Part shown: piece after piece, positions 22,187 through 34,098 of the stretch
Layout: each line of letters opens with the position of its first letter
Position numbering within the stretch: the first letter of the stretch is position 1
Origin: Aspergillus flavus
Taxonomy: Eukaryota; Ascomycota; Eurotiomycetes; Eurotiales; Aspergillaceae
Assembly: GCF_009017415.1 (NCBI RefSeq)
Contig: NC_092408.1
Coordinates: forward strand, 1,922,001-1,986,000
Length of the DNA stretch: 64,000 nucleotides
Direction of reading: 5' to 3'
The notes under the pieces: model-generated
Seen by the model: the letters and a program-made list of their open reading frames with translations, nothing else
Databases searched by the model: none
Told to the model about the DNA's origin: nothing
Program-made: the position numbers and the translations under genes

Positions 22187-22463
22187 GTTTTGTTTTGCCT
22201 AGTTAGAGAACGGGTAGGAGAATCAGACAAAAGGAGGGTTCTGCTTTAATTAAGGAATGTCTAAGTTGCAGAATTGTGCAGAGTCGGAGGAGAGTGAAAT
22301 AGTGGTCGGAGTGGGTGTTTATACGTGGCTGAACTCTTGGGAGGTGAAGGTCGAGGCTTTCCGCCCGCAGGATAATTTCCCCACAGTGCGGATCTTCTTG
22401 CCTTCTCCTACAGCCCATACCTTACACACCTCGACGCAATTTATTTAGCAAAGCTTAGTCGAA
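22187..22463. promoter_or_regulatory. Shared divergent promoter of yif1 and srp101
   Basis: 277 bp separate the two start codons. Such a short spacer implies overlapping regulatory sequence for two genes of the early secretory pathway. No individual factor site was assigned. Confidence 0.5.
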
Positions 22464-24510
22464 ATGTTGGAAGCGTTCGAGATTCTCACTACTTCCGGGG
22501 TAGTTTTATGGTCCAAGTCCTACGCCCCCGTTGGCGCCCACATTATCAACAGCCTTATCAATGATGTCTTTATCGAAGAAAAGGTCCAGATCCAAGCAGC
22601 GAATGCGGCCTACCCCGTGTACAAAAAGGAAAAATATGCATTGAAGTGGAAGAAAGTCAAGGAGTTTAATTTGATATTTGTGGTATGTACTGGTCTTACA
22701 GCATGCTGCTATCGTCGCTAATCTTGAGTTCGCCACAGGCCGTGTATCAATCACTTCTGCATCTCGGTTGGATCGACAAACTTCTGGACAATATCTCGAC
22801 CTTGTTCATTGACATATACAAAGACCAATTACGGAGTACTCGTGTTAGGGTGGTCGAATATCCTTTTGACAAATATTTCGAACAACAAGTTAAGGAGCTT
22901 GAAGACAATTCAGCGCCCATCAATTCAGAGGGTGTCGTGACCGGTGCGGAAAATAAGAAAGACCCGCTTGTCTCGTCGGAACATGGTGGCCCTCCACCCC
23001 CATCTGTGCCTGGCCTTATTCAAGGTATGTACTTGTAGATCATAAGTCAAGAGGATATACTGACACCTATAAAGCGCAGCGTCAGGCTGCGCCGGGCGTG
23101 GCGACCTCTGACGAGGGTACGCCGCCCCAGACCCCAGATACTTCTCGATCAACCACGCCTGTCGCGAGCCAGATTCTGACTGCTAGAGGAGGACCTGGTG
23201 GCCGAGTTTCTCGCCGTGCGCGCAAGGCGGCGAACGCGGGCGCAAACGTTTCATCGGGGGATGAGAGCATCCGCAAGGGAAAGACACCGAAGGGAGGCAA
23301 GAAGATGCGCAAATGGGATGCGGATGGATATGCCGATGAAGATGATGGTACGGTTCTGGATTATTCCGCACCTGCTGATGGCGACGAAGCAGCTGCTCCG
23401 GCCGTGGAAGCTGTTGCACAGGATTCCTGGGGCCACAGAACTGGGAAAGGACAGTTCGTTCTGAAAGACTTGGGTGATGAAGTCCATTCTATCTTGGAGA
23501 ATGCGGACAGTGAAAAAGCGAAGAACAGGGCCACCGGAATCGTTGGCTCAGGATTCAATGCTATCGGTGGCCTTTTCCGCAACATCGTGGGTGGGAAGGT
23601 CCTGACCGAATCCGATTTGGAGAAGCCCCTGAAGGCCATGGAGGACCATCTTCTGAAGAAAAACGTGGCGCGTGAAGCAGCAGTCCGCCTATGTGACGGT
23701 GTGCAGCGGGAACTTGTCGGAAAGAAAACAGGAAACTTTCAAAGTGTGGATGCTGCATTGCGCCAAGCCATGGAGTCGTCTTTGCGGAAGATACTCACCC
23801 CTACATCTTCGCTGGATCTGCTTCGTGAGATTGATACAGTCACATCTCCCACAAGTAAACAGCAGTCTCCCCGCCCTTATGTCATCTCCATAGTTGGAGT
23901 TAACGGTGTTGGAAAATCGACCAATTTGGGCAAGATTTGCTACTTCCTGTTGCAAAACAACTATCGTGTCCTGATTGCAGCATGCGATACTTTCCGCTCT
24001 GGCGCGGTCGAGCAACTTCGTGTGCACGCCCGGAACTTGAAAGAACTCAGTGCCCGTGAAAATGTTGGGCAAGTTGAGCTGTATGAGAAGGGATATGGCA
24101 AGGATGCAGCAAATGTGGCCAAGGATGCTGTTGAGTACGGAGCTGCCAACAAGTTCGACGTTGTTTTGATCGATACTGCTGGCCGGCGTCATAACGACCA
24201 GCGCCTGATGTCTTCTCTCGAGAAATTTGGCAAATTTGCCAAACCGGATAAGATCTTCATGGTTGGAGAAGCTCTGGTTGGCACTGATAGTGTAATGCAG
24301 GCGCGTAACTTCAACCAAGCATTTGGCACTGGCAGAAACCTGGATGGGTTCATTATCAGCAAGTGTGACACTGTCGGGGACATGGTTGGCACACTCGTGA
24401 GCATGGTCCATGCAACTGGTATTCCCATTGTATTTTTGGGAGTCGGGCAGCATTATGGAGATTTGCGAGGACTCAGTGTTCCTTGGGCTGTTAACTTGTT
24501 GATGAAGTGA
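22464..24510 (+). CDS. srp101: Signal recognition particle receptor subunit alpha
   Basis: Three exons: 22464-22682, 22739-23024 and 23075-24510; 646 residues. The N-terminal SRX domain (M-L-E-A-F-E-I-L-T-T-S-G-V-V-L-W) binds the beta subunit. A charged linker and the four-helix N domain lead to the SRP GTPase: G-V-N-G-V-G-K-S-T (near residue 443), D-T-F-R-S-G-A-V-E-Q-L, D-T-A-G-R, S-K-C-D and the closing G-V-G-Q-H-Y-G-D-L-R. Intron 2 has two AGs five bases apart (23074 and 23079); only the first keeps the frame, giving A-Q-R-Q-A-A-P-G. The protein docks ribosome-SRP complexes at the ER membrane (family knowledge). Confidence 0.96.
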
Positions 24511-24762
24511 TGCGTGCAATGGTTCTTTCTTTCTTTGTTTATCTAATTAAATTGATCTATTGCAATTTATTTTGAGCAAATATGTTTTCATTACAATCGC
24601 TACTCGCTTTGAAATGATGCATTCGTATCAATGTCCATATCGATCTTAAAAAAATGAATTAGAGACATGGCTTGGCTAGACTCTCAGCCACCTAAGGGTA
24701 GAACAACAATAACGCAATCTTTACTGCTGGTGTACGGAAGGAGTTGTATGGATGAAAAAATG

Positions 24763-24795
<33 letters not shown>

Positions 24796-24919
24796 AAGAG
24801 AGAGAGAGAGACAAAAAAGACCAAGGCTAGATATATTCCAAAATTAAAAGAGAAGAAAGAAGGTGTAAAAGAAAATAAAGAACGAAGTCCAGCTTATCAG
24901 GAGACAAAGGGAATAAAAC
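24511..24919. repeat. Intergenic region with A31 homopolymer and GA repeat
   Basis: Contains the srp101 3' UTR and a low-complexity block: 31 consecutive A at 24763-24793, then G/A-rich sequence with a (GA)n run ending near 24811. No target-site duplication or element was recognised around it. No gene. Confidence 0.7.
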
Positions 24920-24925
24920 AAAAAA
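24920..24925 (-). terminator. RNA polymerase III terminator of tRNA-Arg
   Basis: Six consecutive T on the minus strand begin 5 nt after the 3' end of the tRNA, which is the standard pol III stop. Confidence 0.8.
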
Positions 24926-24930
24926 GTAAT

Positions 24931-25001
24931 GACCTACGCAGGGGTCGAACCTGCAATCTCTTGATTCGTAGTCAAGCGCCTTGCCATTGGGCCAGCAGGC
25001 C
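24931..25001 (-). tRNA. tRNA-Arg (anticodon ACG)
   Basis: 71 nt, no intron. The acceptor strands GGCCTGC and GTAGGTC pair with two G-T wobbles. The D arm is GCC/GGC. The anticodon stem CTTGA/TCAAG closes the 7-nt loop CTACGAA, whose central ACG reads CGU codons (and CGC/CGA if A34 becomes inosine). The T arm GCAGG/CCTGC closes TTCGACC. The A box (TGGCCCAATGG) and B box (GGTTCGACCCC) of the internal promoter fit, and a T6 terminator follows. No CCA is encoded, as expected in eukaryotes. Confidence 0.95.
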
Positions 25002-25950
25002 TTAATGAAGTGTTTGAGGGAAAAACAGTATATACAGGATAACAAAAAATACTCTGTGGTCACCAGGTGGGCTTTTTTGTGAAGAATACTCCACATAGTG
25101 GAGCAAACGCGAAATAGAAGTGGATGAAGATATGGGCAACAGTCCAAAGGTTTGACAGTATATAAAACGAGAAACAACCCTGTTTATATTGACCTTGTTC
25201 TATTGTGACTATTGCTTTGTTTTCATAGATCCTATTATTATGATACGGATTATTCTCCATACTGAAAATAGAATCCATTGTGGTATGATGTCATGTGCGG
25301 AAAAAGACATATGGCACGTGCGGGACGCGTGGGTGGTGGACAAGAGTTTGGCTTTGGCTTGGCTCTTAATTCCATTGTACTGGGTACGGGCCCCGGGGTA
25401 AGGAAAGACTCTGTACTCGACTGTCTCTTGCACTTCTTCACAGGGATAATGCAGTCTAAGCCGGGCCAATGATAGTCTTCTGCAGGCCATGACCACCAGT
25501 CAAATACTTTGCAATATTAATTTAAGGGCTTTGACCCCGGGCTGAGCGGATGACTCAGCACAATTCCCCCCAATTATTGGCTTACCTCATCCTCTATATC
25601 GGACATTCTTTTCGGCCGTTCCTTGTTCGTTGCCTCGATCTTAATCGTGCTGGATATCTTTCCTGACCTTTTCCTCACTATCAGATTCACAGAGCTTGGA
25701 ACTTACACACAAACATCGTCATACTTTCTTTTGGTGGTGATTCAGGGTCAGGAACATCTCCCCTTTCATTTTCTTCGCCTCAACACCAACGCCACATCGC
25801 GAAAGCTTGGAAGGCCATTGAGCCTCAGCGCCCCCACTTGGACCGTTGTTGACGGTCTAATAAAACAAGTCCTTGTTTGTGCCGCTGAATATATGTGCTG
25901 AGTACGCTTGGGTGTCCATTACTCTGTGTGCATAACTGCCCAACCTCAAG
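25002..25950. other. Intergenic region, promoter and leader of the MFS transporter
   Basis: About 950 nt between tRNA-Arg and the MFS gene. Open frames here have no plausible product. Nothing else recognised. Confidence 0.4.
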
Positions 25951-27723
25951 ATGAGGACGTCTGAGCGGGACGCCCTCAATCGGCGCCGTTCCTCCACACT
26001 ACACTATCAGACCTTCGAGACACCGCCACCGAAATCGCGTGGTCGACCAAATTCGGGTGAATCTAGATCCTCGGCAGCAGATCATCCCCACGATGAACCC
26101 AGCCATAATGAGTCAGAAGGACACTCCCCATTGCCAAAGAAGCAGATGGCTATCCTGGCAATGATCTCCCTCTGCGAACAGACAGCCTTCAATTCGATCA
26201 GTCCATACTTGCCTGAAATGGCTTCGAAGTTCCCTGAGGTGGAAGAGAATCTGGTTGGCGTATATGTTGGAACACTTGCTACCGCTTTCGCTATAGCACA
26301 GTTCACGACAAATTACTTTTGGGGCTGGTTGTCAGACAGAATCGGACGAAGGCCGGTCATTTTGCTGGGTACTATACTGACGGCAGTATGCTTTGTTGCG
26401 TTCGGCTTCTGTAAGACTCTGGCTCAGGCGATTGTCGTGCAAGCTTTGATGGGTGCCGTCAATGGCAATCAAGGCCTGGTATCTACTTGCCTGGGTGAAA
26501 TCACTGACCGGAGTAACCAGTCAAAGGCTTTTGCCTACCTCCCTGTCCTCTATGGAATCGGGGGCATAACAGGTCCTTTAGTGGGCGGCTTGCTTGTCTT
26601 TCATCATAACCCGTGGGACAGCAGCAAGCCCAATCCGTATCCATACCTCGCACCCAATCTTATGGCTGCGGCGGTTCTAGTGCTGGACTTTGTCTTGTCG
26701 ATATTTTTCTTGGAAGAAAGTCTTGAAGACCCCGAAAGTCTACCTAAACTGCAGCAGAGGGTCCGCGATTTCTTCTCCTGGCTGTGGCAGTTTACCAGTC
26801 TTGCGAAACGGGCGAGATATCTGCAACCACCACACCCTATCCCGTATCGCCCTTTTCGCCAGGATTCTGGAGATACAGCGGACCATGACAGCGACCTTGA
26901 CTCGGCTTCGGAGGCTTCCAGTTATCGTGACAATCATCGCGCAAGTTTGACATCAAGCGAACTGTTGAACCGGGACACCCTGTTGCTCCTCTTAACATAT
27001 CTTGTTTTCTCCCTGTGCAACGTTGCCTACAATGCGCTCTTCCCGATCTTCTCGCAGGCTGCTCCTCCCACTGGGCGAGGTCTTACACCCTCAGAAATTG
27101 GTCTTGCGCAAGGATTTTCTGGTTTCGTAACGATCATCTTTCAGATCTGTATCTTTGGAAAGTTGAGAGATAAGATGGGAAATCGGTGGTCCTATCGCGC
27201 TGGTCTCTTTGGCTTTGTGGTTTCCTTTATCCTGATGCCCTTCATTGGCTACAAGGGTAACGACTCCGGAGGCCTGTCTGGTAAAACCGCGCTCTTAGCC
27301 GCTGAGCTATGCTTCGTGTTACTGGTAAAGACAATTGCCACTGTTGGCGGATTAACCAGCGCACTGCTACTAGTAAGTCTACCCCTTACATACCCCTGCC
27401 ATCCAACAACCAGATAATAACAGATTCAACCATAGATCACCAACTCCGCGCCTGACCACGCAGTCTTGGGAGCCCTCAACGGCCTCGCCCAGACCCTATC
27501 AGCAGCTGGTCGAGCAGTGGGCCCGTTCGTGTCGGGCGGTCTATTCAGTCTGTCATCGCGAATCAAGCCCAAAGGAGAAGCCTTAGCGTTCGGCGTTTTT
27601 GCTGGCATTTCATTCGTTGGATTCCTCCTGAGTTTCGGCATTCAAGGCCGGTCCCTTGAAGCCGATGATTGGGAGAGTGATAGCGAACATTACAAATCTG
27701 ACGACGAGGAACCAGACTCATAA
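25951..27723 (+). CDS. Major facilitator superfamily transporter
   Basis: Two exons: 25951-27372 and 27436-27723; 569 residues. The intron is 63 nt (GTAAGT...CATAG, phase 0). A polar N-terminal tail of about 65 residues precedes 12 predicted membrane segments. The MFS motif A appears as G-W-L-S-D-R-I-G-R-R-P-V between the second and third segments. A long Ser/Asp-rich cytosolic loop sits mid-protein, and the tail is acidic. The N-terminal C-E-Q-T-A-F-N-S-I-S-P-Y-L-P and the order of motifs resemble fungal and plant zinc-induced-facilitator-like or TCR/Tet-type drug:proton antiporters. The substrate cannot be read from sequence. There is no adjacent regulator or biosynthetic cluster that would suggest one. 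Confidence 0.9.
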
Positions 27724-28293
27724 GGGTCGGCTTTTTTTCGCCATTTAGATATTCCAGTTACGATTAACGAGCTTAGCACTGCTTTTATATGCGGGGTTTG
27801 TCTGTATATTTTTGATACATGGTCTCTGTATCTTCTAGCTTTCTTTTCTCTATCTTCTTTATCTTTTTAAACCAGTGGTGAGCGTTTGGATTGAAAAGTG
27901 CAAGTGATCTTTTTTCCCGAGAACCAGGCTTGGGGTCATGAATATTTGGTCTGTAATCTCAATAGAAACAACCGAAACGAAAAGGTAAATAGAGTTAGAA
28001 TAGACATTACTGACTTTGATGTCTGTGTATGCTTTATTTCATGTCAAGACTACCAGATAAAGCGGTACATTAAATCCTACAAAAGGTATGCAGAGAGTAA
28101 CTATTAGCTATAAAAAGCTCATAAGACAGATCTGCTAGACAAGACAGCAGTAGATGATCGTTATTCCAAGCGAACAAAATAAAGAGAGACATTTCCATGA
28201 CATAGAAAGAATAAAAGCCGTATACAGAAACATAAATATCGTTCCCCACCTTAACCCGTAGTAACGAAGACAGCTCGAAAACAAGAAACTACC
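27724..28293. other. Convergent 3' flanks of the MFS and TPR-MYND genes
   Basis: About 570 nt, AT-rich, between two convergent genes. No supported gene or RNA. Confidence 0.4.
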
Positions 28294-30691
28294 TTATTTC
28301 CATACCCATTCGACAACGTGCATAAACACCTCCCCCAAAAATCCAGTAAGAAGCAACCCCTGCGCGAACTCAATCAGTTCATCATCGGGTAACTCCAGCG
28401 CCTGGAACCGTTCCTTCTCGCCGCCGCCACCGCGCACACCGACTCGCCTCTCGATGATTGATTTGAGCATTTCTCTCCCTGGGGTGACGAGCACGTAGCG
28501 GGCTTGGGGCTGGGGCATTTCGGAGGGTACGTAGACAATTGCTTCTTGTCTGTCTGGGGAGAGCCATCGGACGCCCTTGAGATCAGCCGTGGAGGAGGTT
28601 GACGACGGAGAGGTGGATCTGCTGGTCGAGTCTCCTTGGTTGTGATCTAGGAGGGGGTTGTCGATGGTGGCGTATTGGATGTCGCAGTCCAGGGAGAAGA
28701 GGATGACGGTGTTTGTGTCGGAGTTGAGCTTCATTCGGAAGGTTGTGAAGTTCCGAGGGTCGAGGTAGAAGGTGTAGCTGGCTGTGACGTTGACGGATTT
28801 GGTTTTGTCGACACGGCGGATTTTGGAGATGGCTTGGTCGCGTGCGGAGGTGGGACATCTGGCCTTTACAGCGAGAGACTTGGATTCTCGGAGGGAGACG
28901 GAAGGGATGCAGTAGGGAAAATGTGTTTGGAGGGCCTGCTTTTGGCAGATTTCATTACAGAAGCGGAAGATTTTGCAGGCTGTGAGGGGGTTTAGTGGTG
29001 GATGATGCTTGGGGATGGAGGAGGGCACTTACTGTTACAGAGAACTTTCGTGTTAGTTCTGCAATTCTCACATTGAGCTGGTTCATGAAGAGACCATGCT
29101 TTTCGTTCATCGGCGAGAATGTCTCGTCGGCGGTTGAGGTCTGAGATTCGCCTATCTGCGTATCCAATTCTTTTCCGTGAGGGGTGATCCGCTGGTGTTC
29201 GATTTGCCATATGGATGAGCTGTTTGTATGCAAGAATCGCCTTGTCGATGGAATCGAGATGCTCCCGAGAGACACATAGCGCACTGAGCGCATCAAAGGT
29301 CTCTGACGCTTCAGGGCCTTTGATGGTCAGAAAGTCCTCGACCAGCGCTTCGAAAAGCTCTGCAGCGTCATGATTGAGGCCATTATCCATGTATGATCTC
29401 CCTAGTTGGTGAATGACTTTTAGGGAGTCTGGATCCCTGGATCGTTGATAGTGGTCGAGAATGTCTTGGATATCCGTGGGGAAGTCAAAATTATTAGAAT
29501 CTTGGAAATACCGGACAACTGCGTCTCTGGTGATAGGGCTGTTGATGCCGAAGAATGTTCTGCAGTGCGGAATGGTCCTATGGCTGATTGCGCGGGACTC
29601 CTCGCCCAACCCCAGTTTCTGATATAAGATAGATAAATGATTCATCGCATTCAATGTCGTTGCATGTTGGAGACCAAAGACTGTTTCGAGTGCTGGTACC
29701 ACCTTCTCTAACAGGAGCAAGGCAGCTTCCAGGTCACCCAGTAAAACCTTCAAAGAAGCCAGATCCTGCATGCTACTCAGGGTCTCCGGCGCATTGTGCC
29801 CGAGCATCTTCAATCGACCTGCGAATGAGCGCTCATATAATGCTGCTGCTTCTGTGGCGTATCCATCTCTCTCGTATAGAGCCCCGAGGTCGTGCAGAAC
29901 GGAAAAGTTCTTAGGGTTATCACGCCCAAGCGCCCGCTTATACAGTCCTAAGGCCTCCAGGCAACAGGCTTCCGACTGGGCAGGCATGTCAAGGTTGCGA
30001 TATGCCTGTCCCATGGAATGCAGAATGGTAGCTCGCGACAGTTTGTCGACATCGAGCGCTGGAGCGGTTTCCAGAATTTTCAAGGCATCATGGTATTCCA
30101 CTACAGCTGCTCGACAGTTTGCTTGCCTCAAAGACGCCTCTGCTCGGAGTCGGGTCGTTAGAGCCTGTGACCAAACAGTAGTGGCTGCAAGCTCATCCCT
30201 CAACTGCGAAAAAAGTCGGGCCGCCTCGTCCATTTGAAGTATTCTTTGACGTCCGGATGCATCGTGGACTACAATTCCCCCAGATACATACTGTACATGA
30301 ATGTATATGTTTTGAGTCTCTCGCAGTAAGGCAACGTATTCGGCATCCTGAAGAGGTGTTTGGTTTGCCTGCTGTCTGATTTCTGCTGCCTTTTCCACCT
30401 CTATCGAAGTCCGTACACTCTCCAGCGTAGCTGCCCTACTTTCGCTCCTTGAGTATTTGTTGACGAAAGAGAATCGGATACTGTTTGCTTTTTTTATCAA
30501 TTTCTTGCGTCGGCCCGATGTCGAACGCGCGCGTGATATACCTGGGTTGAATGAGTACTTGAATCCTTATGAGGTCTGTCCCACATACCGCTCGAGGATT
30601 TTCGACCAAAGATTTTCTCCAGGAAAGACTGTCTGCGAGGTGTTGTTTCGTTTTGACTGTCGTCCAGTAGCTCGCCATCCGAGCCGTGCAT
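28294..30691 (-). CDS. TPR-repeat protein with MYND-type zinc finger
   Basis: Three exons: 30691-30589, 30541-29033 and 28979-28294; 765 residues. Introns are GTATGT...CCCAG and GTAAGT...TCACAG, both phase 1. The ATG exon (start M-H-G-S-D-G-E-L-L-D-D) is separate and easily missed. Residues about 130-470 hold kinesin-light-chain/nephrocystin-like TPR units (Q-A-Y-R-N-L-D-M-P-A-Q-S, L-G-A-L-Y-E-R-D-G-Y, L-S-I-L-Y-Q-K-L-G). The second intron falls inside a MYND finger: C-E-N-C from exon 2, then the spliced T-C-K-I-F-R-F-C-N-E-I-C with a final H-x3-C. The C-terminal 200 residues are unassigned. The domains suggest a protein-interaction scaffold; the partner is unknown. The spliced finger strongly supports the model. 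Confidence 0.88.
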
Positions 30692-31029
30692 ATCATTCCT
30701 ATGATGTTCATTCTCACACAGAGCTAGACCAGAGCCCTTCGAACCATACGCTTGTACTTCATTGATCGCTAGCCAGCGGTCAGTTAGCGATCTATTTGCC
30801 GATGAGTGCTGCTCATTTCAAGGTCATACCACTCGAAGTGACACTCGTCACTGACTGCCCGGGATGTGTCACTGTCGTGCCGCCCTCAAAGGGCTGATAG
30901 ACGCCGTTTGGAGCGTGCACTATATGGCACGTCAGCAGCTCGAAGTACAAAGTTCATGGGCCGAATACAGACATACCTCGTTCTAGATCATATAACCCCG
31001 CAAAACTGATTGCCACTAGCTCATCTTCG
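30692..31029. other. Spacer between TPR-MYND and zinc-finger genes
   Basis: 338 nt holding the TPR-MYND promoter and the zinc-finger gene's 3' flank. Both genes are on the minus strand. No coding sequence supported. Confidence 0.4.
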
Positions 31030-32269
31030 TCACTTTGTGAAAACTCTCCCTGATGTCAGTGATGAACGCCGGCTACTTGTAGAGAGGAGCATACTTCTGA
31101 GCGACCAGGAGTCTCGTATCTTTTTGGCCTTCTTTGTGATCGACTGATCATGAGGGTTTGCCGCTGCCGGTGACTTAAGTCCTCGGCAGCTCATTTGAGC
31201 GACGCTAGGACTTTGGCTGCTGATGGGACTTGCAATGTCCCTCTGGATATCTCGGAAGCTTACGTCGTCCCGCGGGTCGTTCAATATAGGCTCATATCTA
31301 TGGACTTTTAGGTTAGAGCACTTTTGCGAATAGACGGTTAGCATAGTCAAGTGAGTACTGACGAGATGTTGCACTTTCCTCCACAATGTCTGCACTGGAC
31401 GTACGATGGGGCATCTGCAACATTTGTTAATCACACATTCTAAATATAAGGGCACTATGTCCTACGCCGTTGTCTATCTAAAGGTTTACCGTCGTCGACG
31501 GCAAAATGTCTCTCGCAACTACCGCAGTAGAATCGAATTGTTCGAGAATCTAGTGGAATAAATCGCTTCTCCATACGATATCCTTTTGTGATTAAACTAG
31601 AACCAAACGATTAGCAAAGGTGCGGAAAGCGATTATATGACCTACCGATCTCGTGTCATCACATATACAGCAACTGCAGTCCCAGGACAGTACTTGGTCA
31701 GGTAGTGTTGTTTCAATTCCTTCCTATCAGCCGGTCAACCAAAAGCCATCTATCGTCCACAGGCGATGTTAACCCACGAAGAGGAAAAAACCGCATCACA
31801 GTCCGGGCACCGGAGATCGACCGCCGCAAGAATAGCGCCATCATCATCTCGGAACGGTGGGTACAAACGAAGCACTTCCTGGAAGTTTTCAACAGCAGCC
31901 GATGGTTCCTGCGTATCTAGTACTCCCATTCATGTTTGATTAGCTCCCCATGAACTATCCCTCATGCATCGATATGTAGCTAATCGGGAAGCAGCATACC
32001 GCTCGTCGATCTGCCCGCTAAGGATAGCAGAACATCTGAAGCTCGTAGAATACGCGTTTTTGATCCTAGCCTCGTCGTATGTGATGCGTCACTCAACACA
32101 ATGTGCTTCTCTAATTCTCGTCTCGTGTCGGATGGAAATTTGTCGTCAATGACCCTAGTCAATCGTTATGGTTCGTCAGTGGCCAATTGATCTGTATTCA
32201 GGGTGGGGGCTACAAAGCTCACCGATCTACGGTTGGTGACTGATGACGATCGTACTGCATGGCCATCAT
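31030..32269 (-). CDS. Seven-exon protein with C2HC finger and zinc ribbon
   Basis: No single frame covers it. I assemble exons 32269-32223, 32154-32000, 31916-31778, 31723-31646, 31596-31490, 31414-31359 and 31320-31030; 290 residues. Introns 1-5 have usable donors (GTGAGC, GTATGC, GTGGGT, GTAGGT, GTAAAC) and CTAG/ATAG/GCAG acceptors, and every phase agrees. Intron 6 (GTACTC...AAAAG, 38 nt) is weak; if retained, translation stops at 31347. The start reads M-M-A-M-Q-Y-D-R-H-Q. Splicing brings together C104-x2-C107-x12-H120-x5-C126 (exons 3-4) and C164-x2-C167-x15-C183-x2-C186 (exons 5-6), two zinc-binding modules. A basic, Ser-rich tail follows. Function unknown; nucleic-acid or protein binding is possible. 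Two intact metal motifs formed only by splicing argue against chance. Confidence 0.68.
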
Positions 32270-34098
32270 CACACGGAGGGGAGAAAGGGAGGCAGGGGAG
32301 AGAAAGCGAAAAGAAAAAGCCAGCAAGCAAGCCTGTACAAAATGCAAGCACTCGAGGTTCACAGTCGTGAGGGTTGTCAAGCTCCAGGGACCGGGTGAGG
32401 CGTCATTTTCAATAAACTGTAGGATTTACCAGCGCGCATATGCGGGTCAATTTGGTGGATTTTCGACTTCTCCATGGGGACAGCCATGGTCAACGGTTAT
32501 GCCGCATCATTTTCCCCTGTTTCAAGGTGGGAAATGGCAGAGTTTCGGGTTCTTTCACCCCTCGCATCCCAGCGGAACAAGAGGGTTTTAGGGAGGCAAT
32601 GCTAAATGACAAGGAACTGGCCCCGAGCCTAGATGAATTGATTGACTGACACATTCTGGACGGAGATGAAAGGATCTGTTGATTCGCGCTAAGGCGATGG
32701 CGAACGTCGGCCGCGAACCCAACGGATGCGACAAGAACGTCCTGCAGGTAGATCGACCAGTAACAGTTTCCCTTCATATTTTTCTTCTGCCCTCGTTTCG
32801 CTCCCCTGCGCAATAAACAATGAGCCCCCTTGCGTCGAACTTGGTCAGAGAAGCGTTCACAGTGTGCTTCTACTCACCGCAGGATCTCCGTGTGGCGTGG
32901 AGTGTCTGTGTTCATTTTGAGTTCTGCTCCTTTCCCCAGTGGAATTAACGATAACCTTTCACATTGCAATCGGAACAATGGAATTGGCGTCTCACCTGTC
33001 ATAATCTGGCAGGGTATGGGTTCTTTGACTTTTCTCGCCGATGATCTCCACGCATACCCACCGACCAAGGTGACAGATCACAAATGGCCACCCTTCCAGT
33101 TGATGGGATTCAATAATTGACATAGTTCAGCAATAGTTACATCGGAGAATTTTCTGGTCCCATTACTAGGGTCGTGGCTATGGTAGTATCCGCCGAGGAC
33201 TGAGCACGACGCTGGCCAGCAGGCGAAGTCGGAGATTGTTTTGGGATGTCTGGAAGGATCATGCCTGAGGACATTCATTACCAGTTAGACCACGTGAATT
33301 GCATGACATTGATATCTAGAGTAGCTCAGACTTCAAAGAGATTAAAGAGCTCAAAAAGAATAAACTAGTGCAATTAGACCTTCCAAATGAAAATCTTAAG
33401 AGAGAATCCCATTCTCCTCTACTCTGTAGTACATGTACACTCCCCACTTCTTCAGTTAGGGCAAGTTTCATCAATCAATTAACATTTAGCCCTATTGTCC
33501 TATAAATTCTATTCAATACCCCGTCAATCAAGGGCGTCACATTGTCAATTACTGGCGGCAAGTTCCGAATAGTCCCCCAGAGGTCCAAGCCCAGTCCTCC
33601 CTCGTCTACAAAGACGACTTACGACGATTCGAGTAAGGGCAGGGCATTCGTTCCCTGGAAAGAAGAGCGAGCTCTGGTGGAGACTCTCGATAAGCCCGAT
33701 AAGAAAAGCACTCGACTCTCCTTCCCGATGACGAAGTTCATAAACAAGGAACATAATCAGTAAGAAGATATTCTGACCAATACCAATGGATTCGAATAAT
33801 CATTACTCATCATCTTGTATTCTTCATAAGAGAAAACAGTATCAGAAAAAGAAAAAAACCAGTTCGATGTCAACGTGACGTTCATCAACCCTGCGACGTC
33901 ATTTTGACGTGCGGGACCCATCACAACATCCATTCAGAAGGTTTTCATTACTGGAAAAGCTATAAGAAGCTGAAGAATAATACATTTCTTTTCTCATGCA
34001 AGTAATGACCGTTTCATGAACATAGCCTCGATCCCACCTTAATCTATCTCCGACTATCTTATCGTCCCCATAATCATCATATCCATCAGACCCCAATC
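32270..34098. promoter_or_regulatory. Divergent region between zinc-finger gene and catA
   Basis: About 1.8 kb. The catA-proximal end has TATAAGAA near 33961, some 138 nt before the ATG, and could be the catA TATA element. A Lys/Ser-rich open frame ending at 33763 (plus strand) has no ATG and is not called a gene. Nothing else recognised. Confidence 0.4.

Noticed and set aside
24763..24811. A31 plus GA run as the tail of a retroposon
   Set aside because: No target-site duplication, no reverse-transcriptase sequence and no element body found; simple low-complexity sequence is enough.
33500..33763. Lys/Ser-rich plus-strand open frame before catA
   Set aside because: No ATG in frame and no acceptor joining it to an upstream exon; kept only as a note in the intergenic entry.
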